Origin: Paragonimus skrjabini miyazakii
Taxonomy: Eukaryota; Platyhelminthes; Trematoda; Plagiorchiida; Troglotrematidae
Length of the DNA: 64,000 bases
Direction: 5' to 3'
Assembly (NCBI GenBank): GCA_014338405.1
Contig: JTDE01000754.1
Coordinates: 65,002-129,001, forward strand
The notes beneath the pieces are model-generated. The model ran no database searches and was not told the origin of the DNA. It worked only from the letters and a program-made list of their open reading frames with translations. Below are positions 36,413 to 48,934 of this stretch, piece after piece (the stretch's first letter is position 1; every line of letters starts with the position of its first letter). Position numbers and translations under genes: made by a program.

Positions 36413-38785
36413 TCTTTTTTTTCTTGAGGACGGAGGCGGTTTTGGACGGTAGGAGAATGGACGGCCTAACAATAACGTCGGTCCCATTTGATCCTTGACT
36501 CAATGAATTATATAGTGCACACAACTTCAGTTCCATAAATCCATGTGAACGTTGATAGTCAAGCTTTCTGCAGTATAGTATCGTATGGTATCGACTGACG
36601 TCCTTTTTCACAAGAAGCTTCTGCAATAAGTTGGTTATTAAAACAAATTTTGGCACCGTACTAAAGCTGTTTGCTTTCGTGAACTGACAGACTCCTGTTG
36701 AATAGTCAGGATGGTCTTTGGTGGGCACCTCTTCAGAAAATCTCATTCTGTTTAGTTGAATGAGTTATAGGTACATTTTATTATTGTCTTTTACAAGTAT
36801 GCTGGTGGAATAATTGTTAAAAACTTGGAAAATAGCGAAAGCTACTTTCTCCCAGCAGAATTACCTTGCAGAATTGGTCGGCAATTCTGTTTCATGTTCC
36901 CTCATACTCTATGTCTGCAAGTATCACGATGCTTAGATTTTTCTTCTTGAGAAACATCGTGATTGTAATAGATTTCAAACTGTAATCTGCCTCCACCCGG
37001 CTACGAAGCTAGTTACAATTTGTTTAGTTTCGGAACACTTGGTCAACGAGCTGTCAGACAACAGTACTGGATGACTTCGTGACAATTTATTGTGTTCAAG
37101 TGGAAAAGTCTTTCTTCAGCATAACACTGCATTGTCCTTTCTGTCCACCTGTAGGTGTTGGCTCGCTAATGTGTGAGTTTTACTTGCAGGTTTCTTTTGT
37201 TAACCTATGGCCTTCATTACACCAAATGAAAGCTAATATTATTTGTTTGATAAAAAAACTGAGAACAAAACATTTTCAAATGGCGTAGTGGTTTTCATAC
37301 AAACGTGGTAGACTGCACTGTCTTAAACAAGGTCAACAAGTAACGAACTAATTCATGTTTACCGCGCGTTTCTCTTATTGGCCATAATCAATTTTAAATT
37401 CAATTCTCTTGCAACAAAAACGTTTGCTAAACAAGATGTAGTAGAAAATTCCAACCATTTTCTCTATCTCATTTGCATATTAGTTGATTCTCATTAGGTT
37501 AGGAAGAACTCATGCGGTGAACTTTAGTTCAGTTTAGCTTGTATTAAACGAGCAGATACTAAAGATGTATATTCACTTGAAAATTGCTACTTGATGGTAG
37601 GTCTTAAATTATCATATTACTTCGTCATCTTCATTCAACAAATTCACATGGGAATTTCTCAATACGTTTGCTAATACAGATGCGGTGGTTTTATTTGAAG
37701 TAAAATGCCACTCGTGGACATCTGCAGTATCTGTGAACTCAGAGTCCAGTGCACAGAGGGATGTGTGGCACATTAAGTTATCATGAATGTGAAGGAAAGT
37801 GTAATCACTGCGGAAAAGGATTGAACTGACAATCATCAGTTTTCAACAACAAAAAAACATGTTGACGCTGTATTTTGCTGACATTCGAGATCGGTGACAC
37901 AGAACAGCTCTGGAAAGCTAATCGCACTGTGTAGTGTATAAGCAAGAAAGACTCCATGATGGGGACTTGGGTAGAAAGGGGGCTACAGAGCACGACTCAA
38001 CAGTTTTAGTAAGATGATCTGTGATTTGTTCTAGCTGATTTTCGGTTTGATTTTAATAGACTGATATCAATGAATCAAGTTCAGTCATCCTACTGAATTT
38101 TTAAATATGCAACAATGTTTAGGCGGATTGTGTCATGAATAGTTGTCACGGTTCTAATCCCATTGCTCACAGCAAGTCGGTCATCATAAACTGGGCAATT
38201 TCAGAATAATTGATTTTGACCGTCTGCCATTGTTCACTACTTGCTGGGAGCACAATGAACTAGACAAACAGAAGACTGATGGCTATCATAAGAATGAATT
38301 CGACAATAAAAAGATCAGTTGCGAAAATTCTATATTCGTTTCAGAAAACTCATCCCTACCAGCGTCGCATGGTCAATACATATCACACGTAATTAGATTT
38401 GAGCTACGTTCTCATAGCATGTCATCTTCACACACAGATATTTATATAATCATAAAATACAGCAGTCTACCCAGGTCATTGCCAGGCGTCTGAAACTCCG
38501 ACCGATACCCCGTGTTGACCATTGTTGATCTCCCTAACTGCCCACTAATCAGTCTAGACCAATCGCCCTTATACTGACTTACACGACATCAGACTGGAGT
38601 TTATCGCATGCCCAATTTTAAATCCTATTTCATGATTTCGGCTCAGACAAACAGCAATTATGACTTCCAAGGGACTGGCCAAATCGGACTGTCGAGTACA
38701 ATGCTTTAAACACGTGACGGCATCATTTTAGTTGTTGGGACAGTGACGGAGTGGACGATAATTGAACGATCATTTTATGACTTGC
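36413..38785. other. Intron sequence, nothing recognised
   Basis: Intron between the exons at 38786 and 32807. The 117-codon minus-strand frame at 36393-36746 begins next to the LINE and has no domain. Other frames (37612-37836, 38230-38493) look random. Confidence 0.4.
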
Positions 38786-39274
38786 TTTTTTGTCGTTATC
38801 ACTTAGTTGTTTCTCCAGACGTTCTACTTTGGCTTTCTGTTTGGCGACTTGAGTTGAAGTAGTAGTTCCCGCCAAGGTTGTGTTGACATCCGCGGATACG
38901 TCAGCTCCTTCTTGCACCAGGCTGGCGGCGCTACCCACGGTCTGAGTCACTGCGGAGTTGCTCGAAGAAACGGAAGGAGTAGGCAGCGGTGTAGATGTAG
39001 TAGAACCTCCAGAAAGATTTGATGGAGCGCCGGATAGTAGGGCTCCTGCAGTAGAAGGAGTATTCGAAATGCTGGCACTCAGTTCATTAAGAAGATTCTG
39101 TGCCGCGGCCAATTCTTCACGTAGTTTCACGCCTGTTTGACATCGTTGGTAATAACCAGATTTTGTTTTGATCAGAACATTCTCAGCATCCAACATTCGT
39201 TTCACTTCAGCCTTCCATTTATCTTTCAAGTATTTACGCGTTTTCTCAAACAGAGTTCGTTGTCGAGTTAGCAC
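38786..39274 (-). CDS. Main F-BAR exon of the RhoGAP gene
   Basis: The largest exon seen: 163 codons, phase 0 at both ends. Residues 1-64 form a charged helix (KYLKDKWKAEVKRMLDAENV then KSGYYQRCQTG). In HMHA1-type proteins this position reads KxxKxxWxxxxxKxxxAExxLxKAKxxYxQRC. Residues 66-142 are a Ser/Thr/Ala/Gly-rich insert of low complexity. Residues 143-163 resume the coil (QKAKVERLEKQLSDNDKK). Relatives also have a variable Gly/Ser/Ala stretch here. The acceptor is GATGTAG|GTG. The donor is AAA|GCAAGT, a GC-type donor whose other positions are perfect; using it gives a clean phase-0 join to EIEQM at 32807, while reading through does not. The domain binds membrane as a dimer. Confidence 0.86.
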
Positions 39275-42235
39275 CTACATCAGAATGTAATAAGAAGGAC
39301 ATTTGTAAGTAAATATGAGATATAAAATGTTTAATGTAAATCGTTTTCTGGGACGATGATTATGGATAAAATAGACATTCTCAAACTAGTTTCACCTGAG
39401 TTAACATGCAGAAATAGCCGTCTTGAGAAAGAAAAGGCAGTTTTTCCGATAAGACCACCATCAAAGGAACAATTAGATGAGGACCGAAGTTTGTGCTGGA
39501 GTAACAATCCTCACAGGTATGAGAACTAGTGCAATGAAAACGAGCGATCGCACTATACTACTCACACTACGTCTCAGTAGTGCGGCATGAGCATAGGCTT
39601 AGATACTGAAGTAATCTGAGGGAAACTACAAAAAGAAATATTAAAGTGCAGTTTGACATGAAATGATTCTTTTTATATAGAGGAATTCGGCTTTGGTATT
39701 TGTTGCAAGTGCGTTCCGTAGTACAATGTGGACCTAACGTCACTCAATTTAACACTACAACCAGGTCAATTGTCATTCAATGTTGGCTCATAAACGTTTG
39801 TTCAGCGGGAAGGAACCATCTCACCGACTGACTACACAGCGTTGTTTCTCGTTCTCCATAAATCGGTCAAACACGTGCACAAGCTACTGATATTGACTTT
39901 CTGACTGTTAAATTTTCGATTAAGTTTAAGTCAGAAACGTTCACCCCGTCTGTCACCTGTATAATCAAATTCCTGAAATGTAACATTTCTGCAGTTGTAA
40001 ATATACTATACGTTTTCTAGCTAATTGTGACGAACGTTTACATTCGTTTCCTAAATCATCACCCATCTACTATTCGTTAGTTGCAAAGTATAATCAACAA
40101 ACCATTCAGTTGACGTAAATAGTGATAGATATAACATACCAACAACGTGTTGTGAGCCAGGATATATTAGATTCAATCATTGTAGTATACTCAATATATT
40201 CATGTGAGATTCAAACCGAATTCAAAGGAAAAGCATCAAGGAAAACGAAACAAAACACTGAGTTTTCAAACTGACTTGACTACCGAATTTTTCGTGAACC
40301 TCAGTGACACATTCTCCTTTTTAATGTAAAAATGTCCATGAATCGGAACGACTGTTTTTAAAACACCAAACCATGAATCGATTTTATATTCACCCGCCAC
40401 AAACTTAAGGGAATGGTAAAGATTTTATGACCAAAATCACGGAAAATTTAGTATCTAATCGAGTCAAAAAATATCAGTTGGTGTTTTCGCTGAATAACGT
40501 ATAGGCGGTTGTAATATTGGACTATTCCTCGAAGGGTACTGATATATATTAGACAACAATTTTCCGCACTCTGTGCTACCTAAATTTATACTATCATTGC
40601 AGTTATTTTTGTAATGAGGGATGTAATGTGCCTAACGAGGATACAGACGATGCGTGAAATGCGGTTTGCTTCTCACCAGATAACGACAAAGATATGTTAG
40701 TTGCCAGGCGCCAACTGAACCATGGTTAATAATATAATAGATTAAACCCAATGAAAGTTAACTTGTGCCAGACACTTGCAATCTGTGTACCGTATCTTTG
40801 GAGAAACAGACTAGTCCTCCATGCTCTAACCATATGGAAAGTGCCGCATGAAACAGGTTGTAAGTTATAACAAAAACACAGCGAAGTTTGAACGCGAAAT
40901 CCATACGAGGCATTAGACAACGAAACGCCAGTAAACTATACGGTTTGGTTTTGTCTGGTACTCAATTTATTGTGGAGTAGACGTACATGCGTCTGAACAA
41001 CTGACATACCTGTCAACGTAATTATTGGGATTGGTTTCGAAGAGCATACTTCGATACAGTTCACTAGACTGAATAGTGATATGTATGAAGTGATTGCGTT
41101 TTTTACGAAGTAATCAAATACCGCTGAACAAGTCAATGATTTCTGTGATTTCAATTTAAAGAGAAGTCCTAGTCGAGGGGTCATCGACTGGAGTTAACAG
41201 GACAGTTACTGTGTCTCCTCTCGAGGGGATCGGGCAACCTGATCATTACTTATAAGCGAAAGTGGTTGGACGTTCACACGTGATAATTCGGTCGAGCCTA
41301 ATGTGAAGTTAATGGCGCAGTGGTAAACATGGTTGCCTCATGAACAGCGTGTCCGTGTTTCAATTCCCGGCAGTGGCGATGATATGCACTACTGACGAGC
41401 TTTAATGAAAGCGAAACTGGAGTCTAGTGCTTCTTTTCGAAAGGAGCCGACTGGAAAGTCTATGGGAATGCGACAGCTGCGATCAATTATGGGTGACGTT
41501 CAATCTATATGAAAACAGTTTTTGTTTTACGTTGTAAGATCATCTATTTTTAGGATGATCTGGATGCCAATTCAAAAGAGACGACCATCAAGCTTCAATC
41601 TTAGCAAGGTTGAAATATTAAACATAATGGCAACAAAACACATTACAGTAGACTAACACTTTGTTATACAACGTGCCACCGTAAATGTTTTCACATACAG
41701 TTGAAGTAAAGACAAACATTTTGGTTCTCGTCATAGCATTCAGCTCTTCCTGCATCGCCAGGTTCGCATTACTCAGGAGTGGTTGCAGTGAAATAGGAAC
41801 CCTTCAGATTTTTATGGTCGCCTTGGCTAAAAAGCTATTCTCAATGGACGCTTTGTTATTCTAGCTGCATAACTATTTATTAGCAGTTTTTCAACAAGAC
41901 GTGCTTCACAGCTCTATGGTTCAACATTCTCTATATCCGTAATGATAGTACCTTACTGATTTCAAGTGTTCTCTGGGGCCAAGCATCAAACCATTAATTG
42001 GCACGGTGTATACACCTTCCTCCTTTGGGCTACAATGATTATTTCTCACGGGCCTGGAACTATTAAAAACTTACTGTTGGTAAGAACTCGAAACAGCGAT
42101 TTTAAACGGTTTTAGACTAGTAACATCCCGCGTCCAAATGACCGTGAAGGCGATTAGGTGCCGTTGCTTCTTGATTAATACTTGGTTGTAGTTAAATGCC
42201 TTTACTCAATAATTATCTCGCGGGAGTATTTTTAC
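39275..42235. other. Intron sequence with one SINE
   Basis: A 2,961-base intron between the exons at 42236 and 39274. Apart from the SINE at 41160-41512 I see nothing. Open frames at 40726-41184 on the minus strand lack domains. Confidence 0.45.
41160..41512 (+). repeat. Composite SINE, near-complete plus-strand copy
   Basis: Head truncated at its start (it begins around AAGTCCTAGTCGAGGGGTC), then GTTAACAGGACAGTTACTGTG. The tRNA-like core has an A box TGGCGCAGTGGT at 41313-41324 and a slightly mutated B box GTTTCAATTCC at 41357-41367. The full tail ends GATCAATTATGGGTGACG. It is the copy closest in order and content to the one at 19.2 kb. Confidence 0.8.
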
Positions 42236-42289
42236 TTCACGACTAATATGCAAATTTGTTGCCAAAACTCGTTGGTGAGCTTCATCTAA
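42236..42289 (-). CDS. Short F-BAR exon (helix start) of the RhoGAP gene
   Basis: An 18-codon exon, phase 0 at both ends, reading LDEAHQRVLATNLHISRE. In F-BAR proteins this position has a conserved (G/A)H-x-x-(L/V)-A-x-x-L pattern just before the long helix. In the family it is followed by a basic helix, as here when joined to VLTRQRTLFEKTRK of the next exon. The acceptor is CGCTTATCAG|TTA. The donor GAA|GTAAAA is weaker than the others, which lowers confidence. The preceding exon, with the first F-BAR helix, was not found. Confidence 0.65.
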
Positions 42290-45200
42290 CTGATAAGCGA
42301 AACTGATGAACAAAAATTGTGAGTTACGACACACCCATATAAGTGATTGATACGTAGGTAAATTCCCAAGTTGGGGTTGACTTAATCTAAGTTTATTTAT
42401 CAATTACTTCATAGTTCCCTTTGCCAAATTCACCATGATTGAAAAAAAATTATTGAAGCCACATTGACACGTTCACTGACAAGTTAGCAAACTGACTATA
42501 GAGGAATTTGCGACACAGATCCACAATACAATTTCACTACATCATAATAAGTTTTGATTTGATAACACTGGCCCAATAAACTTAGGCTTCCAGTAGATCA
42601 ACCGTTGGAGCTTATCTGATGCATTACCGTGACAAGTCAGTCGTTGAAATCGCATGCTCTATTAAACTTGATAATGACTCATATTCGTTGAAAAACTGTG
42701 CTTTCCATCATTTTTCCTGTGATTTCATTTCCACCTGTATTTATGTTTACAAATGGTGGTTTGCCAATTTAGTTTGACAGTCATTTCGCCGTATTCAGCA
42801 GAAATTCAGGTGTAGATGATTTAATCTCAAATTTCTTCCGACTGAATTCTACCACTTTATCTTGTGATTAAAAGCCTGAGGATTTCCGTTTTTATTTTGT
42901 TTGCTGTATGGCACATTTAAATCAATTGAATGAACGCATGTAATCTACTGAAGAAACCCTCGCTAATAAACGAGAAAATTATTTTAACTGAATATAAAAA
43001 GTTCCCCAAGTACACACAAGGTGATTGTATCAGACTGCAACTTCCGTTATTCTGTTCCACTGGATATTGAAGATAAACCCGATTAGCGTGTAGTATGCGG
43101 TTATCAAATAGAGAATCATGCAGATCTCATGAAATGTTGTAGGAATGTTTGATAGCTAAGAGATCTAGGAATATACGGACATTGGGAGAAACTGTAAAGG
43201 GGTCTGTAGGTGCTAACATTCTTCAACAAAATAACTACAGAACAGGATTGACGATAACAAACGATTTGGAACTAGAGAGGGTAATGAGTAGTCACCAATT
43301 ATCAGAGGAAACACTGTCCACTAATGAAAAAGCACTACGATCATATTTGACAGTATGGTTTACGATTATAGGTTCATATCTTGTATTCGCGATATCCTAA
43401 ATAGTTGTTACTGACGAGTAATTCGGCAGAATTTTTATTTTAAAAGAAGCGTTATTATAGAATAGCTTCGTTTCGGCTGTATTCGAACCAGCGACAGGAA
43501 CAGAATGTCCAGAAGCGCCACATTCAAACCCGGAGTAAATGCCGCGTCTCAGCCCCAAGTTGTTGGGACTGGTTTGAGTCAAGTCAAAGTCTAAATCGCT
43601 CACAATCTGGTCTAACTTGATGCGATTACTTATAAGTAGAGTAATTTAAGTGTCAAACAGTGGCAGTGTAAATTCGTTTAGATATTTTGTGAGGTAGTCA
43701 CTCCATGGGTAATAGAGGGGTTTCTATGTGACTTAATGGATTGGGTGTATAACCAACCAATGTTTACGGCCGATCAACCTCTCGAATCTCATGTAGTTTA
43801 TCGTTGGTACGGCGTTGAAACTCCTCTCTGGTTTCTGCTTTGATCGCTTACATGAACCGGATGGAATGCCTTAGAAGTTAGATGGGGTGTCTATTTGAAG
43901 CTAATTATATGATAACCTGCATGTCCTCTCTATGAACTGCTCCAACAAAAGCTAACACGTATAGCGTTGTATACCATCGGAAGCAAGTTCCCATCTTCAA
44001 TAACCACTGTCATTCACATAGCCAGTGAACCTTCGCGGTAGATGGTATAGCTTGTCTGAAGAAGTCGTCCCCTACAACGCCAAACAAACATGGCAAGCAT
44101 GTATACCGCCGTTTTCTTGAACACATTACTAAAGAATTGGATGCGATGATATAGAAACCTCTGCCGAAAGTGAAAATGGATATTCTGTGTATTAGATTTG
44201 ACCTAGACTACTGTGTACAGAATCCTCGAAATGTCCCACAAAATCTTCGTATATCATCTTGTAATCTAAGTGACTGTGGAGTTCGGCATAGCATAAATGT
44301 CATCCAGTTCTTTCTTACGGTAAATGATATTGAAAGTGTATTGCGGTCACGACGCCGCAATAACAACAGAAGGGATTTAATTCTGCGATATACGCTCACG
44401 TCACAGAAAGAACGGCCTGAAAACCATGATTTTCTGATAAAAAACACCAAACGTCCTCGCATCACATTCACCATTCTTACGGGTTACAGATAACCAGACA
44501 TATTCACTGAGGCCATGCGCACATCCATAAAAGCAACCAACGTCATAACAGCTTTCGAATCCAGCGCGGTGCTTTCCCGAGATCTCTTCTATGCACCTTA
44601 CATTATAAATACTTCGTCAAGGATAAAACTTTCATAATTTCAGTCCGACAACTAAAATATATGCAATCAGCTAGCTTCCTACTGATTGTGTACAAAAGGT
44701 ACTTAATTTGAGCCGTGTTTGACAACACCAGAATAATGTGGGTTGTAAGTCAACCTGCAGCGATACAGATAAATTTCTATAATGATGCTAGTGAATGACG
44801 GTTGTTTAGGAGAGTTTGTGAATACACACAATAAGAGGAAACCACTGTACTCAAAACGAAAAATATTTTTTAGAAACATTTCAAATGTGAATCACAAGCT
44901 GACATCGGCGCCAAGGCGCACTCGTCATATGTTTAATTGTGCACCTTGTTATGCACTGAGGGGTTGGGCTCACATTCGTAGGATCACGTTCAATCAGTTA
45001 TTTTATTTCGCCCGGAATTTAGCACTTCTGTTGCAGTTACAGTGGGGAGTACACAAACAGAATAAATTGACGCTTGGATCAACTTGTGACAGAATATATC
45101 TCCAAGCAGTTGACGAATACAGTGTCGAAAAACGACGTGTTGACAGTAACCTGCTCGAAGACCGTAGTCCCAGTGATTACAAAACACAGCAGAAACTGGC

Positions 45201-46170
45201 CACCAGGTTGTCATGGGCAAAACCTTCGAGGTGCTATTGAGTAGCTACAGCATGAAACTATTAGTCGCTTTTGAGATAATGCTAATCCGGCAACATCGGT
45301 CAGTTTTATGTGCACGAAAGACGTTCACGTAATCACTCTCCAGATTTTGAAGTTAGTTGTCTCATTAGGGCATGGAAGATTGAAACTACTCCGGTTGGTT
45401 GAGTCAGTTGCCATGTGAATTTTATGTGGAATCTGCAGCCAATTAGTGCAAAATGATATGTGTCACAATTTTCGTTTCACAAAATAAGCAAGCTAATTTG
45501 GATCCTAAATTAAAATACAAACTGACTCTATTTTATGATGTCCAACTACTCGTTATGATTCCTGTTTCCATGTTTGCATCACTGTCACCTAGCGCTACTC
45601 AAAATTTTGCTCTACTCGCGCATACCTGCAATTAGACCCGGTGATTTTTGCTACTGTATTCGCCAAGTAAATTAATTTCACCAACTTCTGCAATTGCAAC
45701 CTGGCAAATCGGCTTCTTTATGCTCGTCACATAATCTTCGCGACATATTCACTATTCCTGCCCCCACAAGAAAGTATTGTGTATTCCTATGAACCTTTAG
45801 TTACTCATAATTCTGTTTATACCGATTCGGTTATTCCTGTTCTCATACGATCTCGATGAAACATGCGCAAACACGAATAGAAGTTAAAAAGGCGGATTTC
45901 CAACATTTTTTAACCGAAATTGTACTACGCTTTGCCTCTCTCAAAAACTAGTTTACTCTGCGAACTATCGTGCTATTGCATACTTCGCATCACCCATATA
46001 CTTACCTTATAAATATCCACTATGTCATAATGCGTAATGTGTGCTTACTGCCAATGAAATGCAACTTGAACACGATCATTCTGGCTAGCGATGACGGGAC
46101 TTTTTAATGAAGTGACACGGTTTATAAGCAACAAAGTTTATACAAACAGCAGTGAACGCCAAATGTCTTA
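42290..46170. other. Upstream intron sequence, no supported exon
   Basis: The first F-BAR helix should be encoded somewhere above 42.3 kb, but I found no convincing exon here. Open frames at 43149-43400 and 44170-45240 (up to 152 codons) have no recognisable domains. A short SINE-like feature at 43400-43620 is listed separately. Confidence 0.4.
43400..43620 (-). repeat. Possible second tRNA-related SINE
   Basis: On the minus strand an A-box-like TGGCGCTTCTGG (43509-43520) is followed, about 20 bases on, by a B-box-like GGTTCGAATAC (43479-43489). The flanking DNA is GC-richer than its surroundings. No second copy was seen in the window, so repeat status is a guess. It could be chance or an old tRNA pseudogene. 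Confidence 0.3.
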
Positions 46171-46174
46171 TCGC

Positions 46175-46360
46175 ATTTCGACAGATGCCTCCATCAATCG
46201 AAACGACGTACTAGACTCAAGTTTTGCTTCCGTTAGCGCTTGTCAGTAAAGCATCTCTATGCCACAACCAGCATTCAAGCCTCATCCACGTTCTCATGAT
46301 GAGGTCTTGTTGCCCATTGTGCCACTGAAATCAGTAAGCTTGACCAAATTATTATTGACA
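46175..46360 (-). repeat. Degenerate composite SINE fragment
   Basis: Minus-strand relic with the tail block GTACTAGACTCAAGTTTTGC and the tRNA-like region (CATTCAAGCCTC, CCATTGTGCCACTGA). Divergence is clearly higher than in the other copies, so this is an older insertion. Confidence 0.6.
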
Positions 46361-48635
46361 AATTCTTTGTCATAATCTGTTTTGACCAGCACCCAAATTG
46401 TCCTGTCAGGATAGAAAACACGATAACTACGTAGTTGGCATCAATCAGTGGCCGCAAGTTTAGGACTTCTTTCAAAATTCAGAAATCAGTTTGACCGTAT
46501 TGTTGGAGACAAAAATCATCGATCATCGTTTTAGGCTAATACACATCAAGTACAGAATTTCCGTTTCCAGTAAAAATCAGTCATAACGATAGTACACAAG
46601 TTAACACTTATTTGATGACACTTCAATAAGCATCTTTTATTTTCTAGCATCGCAAACAAAACAGATACTGGTTAATGACAAGAATACACACAGTGTTAAC
46701 ACTGAATAACGCCCACTTGTTTGACCGTCAACTGCGTTACCGCTCCAACTCCAGTTACATACGCTGATCTTTGGAAAATGGGATCATTCTTTATTTTCCG
46801 CCATACGTCAATTGAATAATATTTGCCACTACAACAGGTGCGTTTGGCGCTAACTGTTAGCATGCATACAACTTTTTTTAAACAAAACCGATCGATAACA
46901 TCGGAAAATGGCACGGTCTTACGATTTTTAACACACTATCAAAAAAGTCCCTCTCAAATTACCACAATCAAAATTCACTCTCGCTTTCGTGTTGTGTTGA
47001 ACTCAATCCCACGTTGAAAAATAATTTTGACAAACAGTGAGAGATAGAAGAAACGGCGTGTTACTCATTTCTCTATTTTATCATTTTATAACGCAAATTA
47101 ATCTGCTATATTCATGGAATTATCAGAGATATAAAAACGGAACAACTTCGGTACAGTGGCACGCCAATATAAGTGTTGCTTGCAAGAACTGAAGTGCGCC
47201 ATTAAACAGTCCGGGCCATACTTATGATAAACTTATGACTGACCAAACACCAGCGTCTGGGATTGTGAACTCAACATGAGAGACAGTTATAATTGACGTT
47301 TATGGATAAAACGAAACGGAATTAAGTGTATTTTGCAAAAACAAACCAGGGCAGAAGCTAATGGCGAAAATTATTTGACACTCGAATGGAGTGTGTTAAT
47401 TGTGACGTGGAGTTATCTGTCGAATTTTTTGAATGCTACAATTTTTAAACTATTTTATAATTATTTCAATATTGGGAGGAGAAAACGCTTTCAGTATGCC
47501 AGCCACAAAAGAACGTTTTACCGTGTTGAGATTACCATGTTGAACTTAGACGTGTATGTTTGCATTTTTATTTTGTAAAACTCTGACATTCGAAAAAAGT
47601 AAACCAAAAATAGAGAAGATTGCTCGTAAACACTTACAAGATGTCTTTAATCAGTTACATCCACGTGCTTCAAAACGTGCAACCAAATCAGGAATGATTC
47701 AAACCAATTCACATGAGTATCCTTGAAAACCGACTAAAAACAACGTCCGATTGGATTATTGAACTGTCCCGTGCGATGTGTAATATATTGCGATCACGTT
47801 GGGTTGAACGTATTTCTGAACTGGTGGACACCCTGAAGAATGTGCGTATGGCTGCTACAAACATGCTTATCATAAAAGTTGAATTAACGTTTATAATGCT
47901 CTGTACACAGAATTATTGAGTCACCATCAGATTTTAGTAAATCGCAAACGTTTTCTACTCCGATTCATATGTACTATAAGGAAGACCATGTTTTTATGCA
48001 GAATTCATATGGAATATGGTCTGAGATAATGGATAAACTATTAGTGGTCTTCCAGGTCCAACAACAGCAAACAATTACTACGAAGTGGACTAATCAAACT
48101 GAATATTTGAATGCAAATGCTTAAGTCAAATGTGTCTGGCATTCAGTTTAAAATTATCATTGGATTGATAGAATAATTTTGAGCTCAGCTTTACATATCC
48201 AGAGTTCATTTGATAACATTGAGACTATTGCTAACACTGATCCGTTTATCAGCATCGTTTACATGCTCCGTTATCTATCATATTAGATCATGTAGATCGT
48301 TTATTCACATAGTAACCAGGTAGGATGCCGTAAGGTTCTGTTGGTCGTAGATTTACCTGACCTGTTTGGTATATTCATTGTGTTACTTTTGCATCAGTTA
48401 CGTACAGAAACGTTTTAGTTAAGACGTTGTCTGTTTGCATTTCCCGAATTTGATAGGTTTCTGAGTTGGTTGAAAAATGTCAACGTAAATTCTGAATGAT
48501 TACAGAAATCCACTTCTTCTACAGAAAGTTTCATCAACAAGCGAATTCCTTACAACCGTGTAAATTGTAAAGACATAATCCTTGCAATTTCAAATGAACA
48601 ACTAATCCATTAGTTTATCAGCTCAGAGGAACGTC
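46361..48635. other. Intron sequence, mostly unrecognised
   Basis: AT-rich DNA. It contains the unidentified coding-like segment at 47583-47935 listed separately. Otherwise only short open frames. Confidence 0.35.
47583..47935 (+). pseudogene. Unidentified coding-like segment in two frames
   Basis: Two overlapping plus-strand frames read like ordinary soluble protein. The first (47583-47728) includes KIEKIARKHLQDVFNQLHP and ends in a stop. The second (from 47713) includes RLKTTSDWIIELSRAMCN and RWVERISELVDTLKNV, an amphipathic helix pattern. A one-base shift near 47715 would join them. I do not recognise the protein and see no good splice sites. It may be an old transposon or processed-gene relic, or chance. 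Confidence 0.25.
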
Positions 48636-48639
48636 AAGT

Positions 48640-48930
48640 GGAACGTCACTCACATTTGATCGCAGCTCTTTTATTCGGATAGACTTTCAGGCGGCTCCGT
48701 TCGAAAAGAAGCGCTAAACACGAGGTTTGCCATCCTTGGGGGTAGTCAGTAATCCATATCCTTTCAGCGGTCAGGACCAGAACTCTGGCTATGTTTTTAG
48801 AGGCAACCTTGATGACCACAGCGCCACTGACTCCACGATAAACATGACCAAATTATCATGCCTGAAGGCTTGACCACTTCCGTCCGTGAGTAATGATCAG
48901 CTTGTTTTATCGTCTCGGTAGGAAACACTG
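48640..48930 (-). repeat. Composite SINE, diverged minus-strand copy
   Basis: Tail (GATCGCAGCTC at 48660, TTCGAAAAGAAGCGCTAAAC), core with an A box TGGCGCTGTGGT on the minus strand (48814-48825) and a mutated B box, then part of the head (GACCAAATTATCATGCC, GTGAGTAATGATCAGC). It meets a plus-strand tail copy at about 48935. Confidence 0.7.
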
Positions 48931-48934
48931 TACC

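Noticed and set aside
44782..45240. 152-codon plus-strand open frame
   Set aside because: No recognisable domain, signal peptide or repeat; length is compatible with chance in a 64 kb window.
45975..46060. Minus-strand exon ending at a good donor (AAG|GTAAGTATA) near 46010
   Set aside because: Every frame meets a stop or depends on an implausible acceptor.
46706..46850. Minus-strand open segment including GKYYSIDVWRKIKNDPIF
   Set aside because: Reads like protein, but the donor is poor and there is no family match or phase link to neighbours.
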